A stretch of 11,217 nt of DNA from Candidatus Dadabacteria bacterium (GTDB taxonomy: Bacteria; Desulfobacterota_D; UBA1144; Nemesobacterales; UBA2774): contig DAOVUC010000027.1 in the NCBI GenBank assembly GCA_030632765.1, forward strand, positions 1 to 11,217. The letters run 5' to 3'. Under the pieces are notes generated by a model that saw only the letters and a program-made list of their open reading frames with translations, made no database searches and had not been told where the DNA came from. The translations under genes and the position numbers were made by a program. Positions 7,495-11,217 of this stretch are shown piece by piece (the stretch's first letter is position 1; each line of letters opens with the position of its first letter).

Positions 7495-7500
7495 TATAAT
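7495..7500 (+). promoter_or_regulatory. -10 element for the 7542 gene
   Basis: A perfect TATAAT lies 41 bases before the ATG at 7542. No recognisable -35 is present at 16-18 bases. Confidence 0.4.
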
Positions 7501-7527
7501 CGAGTATTTATTTTCTTGCTAGTTGCT

Positions 7528-7535
7528 AAGGAGGT
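7528..7535 (+). promoter_or_regulatory. full-consensus ribosome binding site
   Basis: AAGGAGGT, fully complementary to the 16S rRNA end, lies six bases before the ATG at 7542. It is the strongest site in the window and supports the reality of this small gene. Confidence 0.85.
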
Positions 7536-7541
7536 AATATC

Positions 7542-7808
7542 ATGCAGTTTCTAATAACTCAGATTCACGATCCTCAAGATTGTCCCAAGGACATAGGCGG
7601 TTTCAGAAAAGTATTAATAAATGAAAATATGGATGGCCTTACATTAAATAATGTTTTTATTGAGCATGGGTCCCATACTATTATTTATATAGTTGAGACG
7701 GATAACTATGATAAAGTTATAAAGTTCTTGGAGCCTGGAATGTTAAAATGCACCTCATCTATATCCCCTGTTTCTTCGCTATCTGTTGGTGAGATTTTGA
7801 AGAAATAA
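7542..7808 (+). CDS. small conserved-looking protein of unknown function (88 residues)
   Basis: I do not recognise this family securely. The 88-residue protein has no signal peptide or membrane helix and alternates beta-like and helix-like segments: MQFLITQIH at the start, a strand-like HTIIYIVETD at about 44-53, a helix-like YDKVIKFLEP at 55-64, then a strand-turn and SVGEILKK at the end. That pattern resembles small ferredoxin-like dimeric alpha/beta-barrel proteins, in which a V-x-x-x-x-x-F-L-E/P segment follows the third strand; this is only a fold guess. A TATAAT and a perfect Shine-Dalgarno make expression likely. The ATPase-domain ORF begins 73 bases downstream on the same strand, so the two may be cotranscribed. 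The palindromes upstream suggest regulation. Confidence 0.75.
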   Translation: MQFLITQIHDPQDCPKDIGGFRKVLINENMDGLTLNNVFIEHGSHTIIYIVETDNYDKVIKFLEPGMLKCTSSISPVSSLSVGEILKK

Positions 7809-7881
7809 CACCAAACACTCAAAAAATACATATGTTGAAATACCTCTCTCTATAATCACCATATTTTATAGTCAAAATTTG

Positions 7882-8397
7882 ATGCAAAAACTTCTTAAAT
7901 TTACAAGTAACCATGCACTTGGGAAAAAGCCGACTGATATTTCTAAAGCTTTAAGTGAAGCGGTCGAGATTGTAAATCCTATATGCAAAAAAGCTTGTAT
8001 TAGGCTCGATCTAAAACTGGATGATGAGATTAAGGTATTAGCTGACTACGATATGCTCGAGCTTATATTTGTAGATATATTGACAAATGTCATAGAGGCA
8101 ATGCCGGGGGGTGGAGATCTTAAGATATACACAACAAAAGAACAGAGTGACAAAGTAAAGATTATCATTACGGATACTGGTATAGGTATTCCTAAAGATA
8201 TAATACCTTCTGTATTCGAGCTCTTCTTTACAACTAAGCAAGAGATCAAAGGAAGCGGTCTGGGTCTGGCTGTAGCAAAGAATGTTATTCAAGATCATGG
8301 CGGAGAGATAAGCATCGAAAGCAAAGAAGGGAAAGGTACAACTGCAAACATTCAAATCCCGGTTTTTATACCTGTAGCCGGACATCTTAGTCATTGA
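7882..8397 (+). CDS. orphan histidine-kinase ATPase (HATPase_c) domain, N-terminally truncated
   Basis: The 171 residues from the ATG at 7882 (a TTG precedes it at 7879) hold a complete HATPase_c core: N-box Asn69 in DILTNVIEAMPGGG, G1 box DTGIGI at 98-103, F-box FELFFTTK at 112-119 and G2 box GSGLGLAVAKNVIQDHGG at 124-141. It begins with MQKLLKFTSNH..GKKPTDI, the segment that joins the second DHp helix to the ATPase domain in NtrB-like kinases. The phosphoacceptor histidine helix and any sensor domain are missing. The frame stays open back to 7801, but those codons do not look like a DHp domain. No Shine-Dalgarno precedes either start. Most likely this is the 3' remnant of a sensor kinase; alternatively it is a stand-alone ATPase module working with a separate partner. 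Its stop overlaps the stop of the convergent glycosyltransferase gene by 11 bases. Confidence 0.75.
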   Translation: MQKLLKFTSNHALGKKPTDISKALSEAVEIVNPICKKACIRLDLKLDDEIKVLADYDMLELIFVDILTNVIEAMPGGGDLKIYTTKEQSDKVKIIITDTGIGIPKDIIPSVFELFFTTKQEIKGSGLGLAVAKNVIQDHGGEISIESKEGKGTTANIQIPVFIPVAGHLSH

Positions 8398-9652
8398 CAT
8401 CTAGCTTTGATAATTCTATAGAAATATCACTATTTCTCGATGCAACATCCCAGTGCTTTATCAGATAGCTTTTCTCTGCCTCAAAATTGCGATTTAATCT
8501 CTCTTCTACAACTTCGGTTTCTTTTGTATCCATTTCTGAGGTCGTATTTACAAAGGAAAGAGTTCGCGAATGGTATAGAGGTATTAAAGCTTGAAGTAAT
8601 TTATCCCTTTCAATTTCCTGTATATTGAAGGCAATAGCGAAATCAAATACTATTCTAGCCCATAGGCTGCTATCGTGATAAAAATTGTCTCTTTTAAGTT
8701 TCTTTAACTTCTCAACAGCCTTCCAATTTTCAGGATCAAGCACATTACACCAAATGTCTGAATAAGCATCAAAACCTTCTATAAATAAATCATATAGTTT
8801 TTCTGGATCAACTATTACTTCGGGAAAGTTCTCTTTTTGACCGAGACCAAAACCGTATATGACACTAGGTCTAGATTCAAAAATATCTTTCCAGAGATAC
8901 TCAAATGCAATCATTAGTTGAAAACAGGTTCCAACAACTTGAGAAAACATTCTACCCAAACCCACAGGGTCTTTTGTTCTATGAGATTTTGAGGTTCCAA
9001 GAAATGTTTGACACACTTTGAAGTTTCTGCATATCGCAATCGTTGTCATCCAAATGTCTATCCCGAAGTGGTAAACTTCGTCAGTCCACGTTTGTTCAAC
9101 TAGGAAAGAACGGGCTAATTTTTCCGAAATACCAAAATCTCCGGCTATAGGTTGCCTGACTCGAAGTCCGTACAAGGTACGTAGTAGGGGGTAAGCAATG
9201 TTGTTCGTGATCGTACCGTCATATTTATGCCTGGAGTAAATAGGTACAACAAAATCATAACCATCAAGTATAGGTTCCAAGAAGCATTCAACCCACTCGG
9301 GGGTAATACTCGTAAGGTCCGCGTCAAACAATATTATGGCTTTAGCCCTTAGATCGGCGGCAACTTTAAGCAAGTTGCGCACATTAAAACCTTTTCCTTT
9401 TGCATCCTCAGGTGTAGAAACATATATCTTGGGAACCTCTGTTTTGGTGTTTAGAAATGCCTCTCTTGTTCCATCTTTCGAATTATTATCAACATTAATT
9501 ATTACAGAAGATTTGTCAGAGAAGTATTGTGTAAGACCTAAACTTGCTTGCAGAGTAGGGATAGCTATTGTTTTTGCTTCGTTATATGAAGGGATGCCAA
9601 TTACTATTTCTGCAGAACTTACATTATCCGGGTTATCTATATATGATATCAC
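8387..9652 (-). CDS. GT-A glycosyltransferase, glucosyl/mannosylglycerate synthase-like
   Basis: This 421-residue cytoplasmic protein has a GT-A fold start, IVIGIPSYNEAKTI at 16-29, then VDNNSKDGT at 54-62, a GKG-x-N motif at 86-90, and the metal-binding DADL at 110-113. Further family features are QPIAGDFG at 167-174, FGIDI at 196-200 and K-S-H at 222-224. The order GKG, DAD-(I/L)-TS, QP-x-x-G-(E/D), GID, K-x-H matches mannosylglycerate synthase of Rhodothermus (GT78) and partly the glucosyl-3-phosphoglycerate synthases (GT81). The C-terminal ~160 residues are mainly helical. Such enzymes make the osmolytes glucosylglycerate or mannosylglycerate from NDP-sugar and (phospho)glycerate; the actual donor and acceptor are unknown, and no phosphatase partner is present. 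The start is GTG with no Shine-Dalgarno, an in-frame stop lies directly upstream, and the GTG overlaps the TGA of a 21-codon ORF, suggesting translational coupling within the operon. Confidence 0.82.
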   Translation of the reverse strand: MISYIDNPDNVSSAEIVIGIPSYNEAKTIAIPTLQASLGLTQYFSDKSSVIINVDNNSKDGTREAFLNTKTEVPKIYVSTPEDAKGKGFNVRNLLKVAADLRAKAIILFDADLTSITPEWVECFLEPILDGYDFVVPIYSRHKYDGTITNNIAYPLLRTLYGLRVRQPIAGDFGISEKLARSFLVEQTWTDEVYHFGIDIWMTTIAICRNFKVCQTFLGTSKSHRTKDPVGLGRMFSQVVGTCFQLMIAFEYLWKDIFESRPSVIYGFGLGQKENFPEVIVDPEKLYDLFIEGFDAYSDIWCNVLDPENWKAVEKLKKLKRDNFYHDSSLWARIVFDFAIAFNIQEIERDKLLQALIPLYHSRTLSFVNTTSEMDTKETEVVEERLNRNFEAEKSYLIKHWDVASRNSDISIELSKLDVND

Positions 9653-9714
9653 TCAATTTTACTCGCAGTTTTAAAAATTTTCGACACAAACCTAAATAAC
9701 TTTCTAATCTTCAT
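9649..9714 (-). CDS. 21-residue cationic small ORF coupling USP and glycosyltransferase genes
   Basis: ATG at 9714 overlaps the TGA of the universal stress protein gene (ATGA, 9711-9714). The frame ends at TGA 9649-9651, overlapping the GTG start of the glycosyltransferase (GTGA, 9649-9652). It fills the whole gap between the two genes exactly. The peptide begins MKIRKLFRFVSKIF and has basic residues (six Lys, two Arg) spaced with Phe, Val, Ile and Leu, so it could form an amphipathic cationic helix. It may be a translational-coupling leader, a membrane-binding peptide, or chance; with no Shine-Dalgarno of its own it would depend on re-initiation. I find no homologue by recall. Confidence 0.35.
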   Translation of the reverse strand: MKIRKLFRFVSKIFKTASKIE

Positions 9715-10607
9715 TTAGGATCGCCCATCATTTTCAAAATAAATCTATTTGGCGTAAGTGTAATAACCGGGACAGAAGACTCCTGAATAACTTTCCACGA
9801 GATACTGCCGATAAATTCCTCTTTAAAAATGGTTCCTCCATAAGTCATCAACACAATTAAATCAATATCATTTCCCCTTGCTAACTGAGTTATTCCTATC
9901 CATGCATTCTTAGCTTCATCTACGTGTATCCGAATATTTTCCCGCATATTAGATTTCCCCACTGTATATCCCAGTTCCCTTTTCGTGTGAGATTTTATTT
10001 TCCCCACCAACTCATCCGGAAATTTATGTTCTGCTGTTTCTACAATGTTAGCTAGATGAATTTCGGAGTTGAATATTTCTGATAGTTTTAGTGCATAATC
10101 AAAGTTTGCTGTTATGCCGCGCGATAAGGCTACGGGAACCAATATCTTTTTAATTGCTGTTCTCATACCATTTTCTCTTGCCGTCAGAATCGGTATCGTA
10201 GAATTTCTTAAAACTTTAAGCACTGTTCCGCCCAAGATGAATTTGTCAACTGATCTCCCCTTCCCCAGAGCAATAAGATCAACGTTTTCGCGTTCGGCTG
10301 CTGTAATTATTTCTTTTGATGCAATACCATTAGCAATGCCGTATGAGAAATGTAAATTATTTTGCTCAAGCTTTTTCTTTACTTCTTCTAGACTTATTCT
10401 TTCATTTAGTTCAAGTGTTTCTTTGATGCTGTTTTTCAACTTTTTCTTTTCTTCATGAGGAAATGTATCGAAAAATTTGTAATCTTCGGGTAACACTGCG
10501 AGTCCGTGAATATCCGCTTTACACTTCTTTGCTAGAAGTTCAGCATATTTAAGTGCTTCAAATGAGTCTTTCGATCCATCTGTAGCCCAAAGTATCTTGT
10601 TTATCAT
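9711..10607 (-). CDS. tandem-domain universal stress protein
   Basis: A 298-residue protein of two UspA-type domains, at about 1-143 and 152-285. Domain 1 starts INKILWATDGSKDSFEAL, with the Asp10 typical of nucleotide-binding members, and carries a G-x-G-x8-GGT stretch (GKGRSVDKFILGGT, 115-128) close to the ATP-binding consensus G-x2-G-x9-G-(S/T). Domain 2 starts IKKILVPVALS, where the Asp is replaced by Ala160, and has YGG..FIGSIS at 256-270, so it may bind nucleotide differently or not at all. An insert with many Lys and Glu (about 50-85) may be coiled. Such proteins act in the cytoplasm in starvation, hypoxia and oxidative stress. The ATG at 10607 has AAGGGA eight bases upstream and overlaps the stop of a 31-codon ORF (ATGA). 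The gene appears to be in one operon with its neighbours on the minus strand. Confidence 0.92.
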   Translation of the reverse strand: MINKILWATDGSKDSFEALKYAELLAKKCKADIHGLAVLPEDYKFFDTFPHEEKKKLKNSIKETLELNERISLEEVKKKLEQNNLHFSYGIANGIASKEIITAAERENVDLIALGKGRSVDKFILGGTVLKVLRNSTIPILTARENGMRTAIKKILVPVALSRGITANFDYALKLSEIFNSEIHLANIVETAEHKFPDELVGKIKSHTKRELGYTVGKSNMRENIRIHVDEAKNAWIGITQLARGNDIDLIVLMTYGGTIFKEEFIGSISWKVIQESSVPVITLTPNRFILKMMGDPK

Positions 10608-10699
10608 CTATAAGATCCCTTAGAAATGAGATGTGAGCCAAAATGGCCCGTATATTTCAAGCCACCGAAAGAATAGTTGCTTAAATTCTTTGCTTTCAT
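10604..10699 (-). CDS. 31-residue small ORF overlapping the USP start
   Basis: The ATG at 10699 has GGGAG seven bases upstream and the frame ends at TGA 10604-10606, sharing ATGA with the universal stress protein start. The peptide (starting MKAKNLSNYSFGG) is basic and rich in Gly, Ser and Tyr, with no hydrophobic helix. It starts 16 bases after the TGA at 10716 that closes the membrane protein frame. A small stem, GCCA-AAA-TGGC, lies inside it. The ribosome site and the stop/start overlap argue for translation; function is unknown and it could be a coupling leader. Confidence 0.4.
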   Translation of the reverse strand: MKAKNLSNYSFGGLKYTGHFGSHLISKGSYR

Positions 10700-10715
10700 T
10701 CTTAATCTCCCATTC

Positions 10716-11168
10716 TCAGAAAAATTTGGGATGTATAGTGCCGATTATAGCTCCTAAAACTATTCCATAAACAATTTGGGCAACCCATTAATAGATAACC
10801 ACTTCATAACCGTATTTCCTAAACTGAGGAAGGGGATGATCTTCATCTACTATCACGGTTAAAGTAAAACTAACTACACAGCCGTGAAAAAATCCTATAA
10901 GTGCCCCATATAAAGCAGAGCTGTAGATTGTAAGGGGCTGAAATACCCCCAACAATAGTAGATAAACAAAAGCTGAGACAATACCAAACACATAGTGAGC
11001 GGTGAATCCTCTTAATAAAGCATGATAGTATGATCCATGATATAACGTGCCTATGGCTTCTATCATGTCCACATGTACTTGTCTGATTTTGCCAAGTATC
11101 TCGAGAAATAGGACCCTTACAGTAGTTGCTACAATACCTGCTAATAAAGTGATAAGAATATATTTCAT
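10716..11168 (-). pseudogene. small multi-pass membrane protein interrupted by an in-frame TAA
   Basis: From the ATG at 11168 the frame runs 126 codons to a TAA at 10788-10790 and then continues in the same frame for 23 more codons to a TGA at 10716-10718. The ATG is preferred over the GTG at 11174 because AAGGAG (11174-11179) lies five bases before it and overlaps the GTG. The first part has hydrophobic segments at about 4-26, 57-77 and 81-105. After the TAA the frame reads WVAQIVYGIVLGAIIGTIHP, a fourth helix with small-residue packing of the kind that normally ends such proteins, so the TAA looks like a nonsense mutation (or sequencing error) rather than the natural end. I do not recognise the family with certainty; it resembles small DUF membrane proteins ending in a V-Y-G-x-V-x-G helix. 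It heads the operon with the stress protein and glycosyltransferase. Confidence 0.65.
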
Positions 11169-11173
11169 TTTCA

Positions 11174-11179
11174 CTCCTT
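11174..11179 (-). promoter_or_regulatory. ribosome binding site deciding the ATG at 11168
   Basis: AAGGAG on the minus strand lies five bases before ATG 11168 and overlaps the alternative GTG at 11174, so the ATG is the likely start. Confidence 0.75.
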
Positions 11180-11217
11180 TTTAGAATAAGCTTCTAGGCT
11201 TTGGCAATACTGCTCGA

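Larger units (their letters stand above)
7055..7541. other. 487-base gene-poor region with GGGG-CAG motifs, two palindromes and a promoter region
   Basis: This divergent gap separates the protease gene from the plus-strand small gene. I see no convincing protein gene. It contains three GGGG-CAG motifs (7287-7300, 7345-7358, 7411-7425), the palindromes at 7438-7449 and 7475-7486, a TTGACA at 7403-7408 without a matching -10, and a TATAAT at 7495-7500 next to the downstream gene. The 7055-7280 part is AT-rich and otherwise featureless. Confidence 0.6.

Noticed and set aside
7801..7881. Extending the ATPase-domain ORF upstream to recover a DHp domain
   Set aside because: The frame is open back to 7801 but has no ATG in those 27 codons and no H-E-x-x-N/R-P-type phosphoacceptor motif.
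8038..8400. Minus-strand 120-codon frame
   Set aside because: Opposite the conserved HATPase boxes and has no ribosome binding site; composition looks like an antisense artefact.

Overview
The window looks like a piece of a bacterial chromosome, probably from an uncultivated environmental Gram-negative lineage. That is an inference from the gene families (site-2 protease with CBS domains, tandem universal stress protein, Pfk-2, Na/Pi cotransporter with PhoU-like tail) and from short GGGGAC-type motifs that often surround REP-associated transposases. I cannot assign a phylum. The genetic code appears standard: TAA, TAG and TGA all act as stops. No rRNA, tRNA, CRISPR array or intact transposase is visible.

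Layout. (1) 1-1303, minus: 5' part of a Na/Pi cotransporter gene that runs off the left edge. (2) 1545-1904, minus: N-terminal third of an MFS transporter, cut short next to a GGGGACGGTT motif. (3) 2119-3054, plus: phosphofructokinase of the Pfk-2 type. (4) 3165-3455, minus: a decayed C-terminal remnant of glycogen synthase, seen only by translating the non-coding gap. (5) 3533-5606, plus: a consensus sigma70-type promoter and a 668-residue fusion of protein-isoaspartate methyltransferase and erythromycin-esterase-like domains, richer in GC than its surroundings. (6) 5921-7054, minus: M50 site-2 protease with two CBS domains. (7) 7055-7541: a gene-poor stretch with GGGG-CAG motifs and two palindromes. 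(8) 7542-8397, plus: a small unknown protein and an orphan histidine-kinase ATPase domain without its dimerisation/phosphoacceptor part. (9) 11168 down to 8387, minus: a probable operon of a small membrane protein (interrupted by an in-frame TAA), a 31-codon ORF, a tandem universal stress protein, a 21-codon ORF and a GT-A glycosyltransferase resembling glucosyl/mannosylglycerate-type synthases. The small ORFs join their neighbours by 4-base or nested stop/start overlaps.

Taken together, the intact genes suit a stress, dormancy or maintenance island: phosphofructokinase, universal stress protein, site-2 protease with CBS sensors, protein repair, phosphate transport, and possible compatible-solute synthesis. 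The mix recalls the Mycobacterium tuberculosis DosR regulon (pfkB, USPs, a CBS-bearing site-2 protease). Several genes are truncated or decayed (MFS, glgA, histidine kinase, membrane protein), so the region also looks like one undergoing rearrangement and gene loss.
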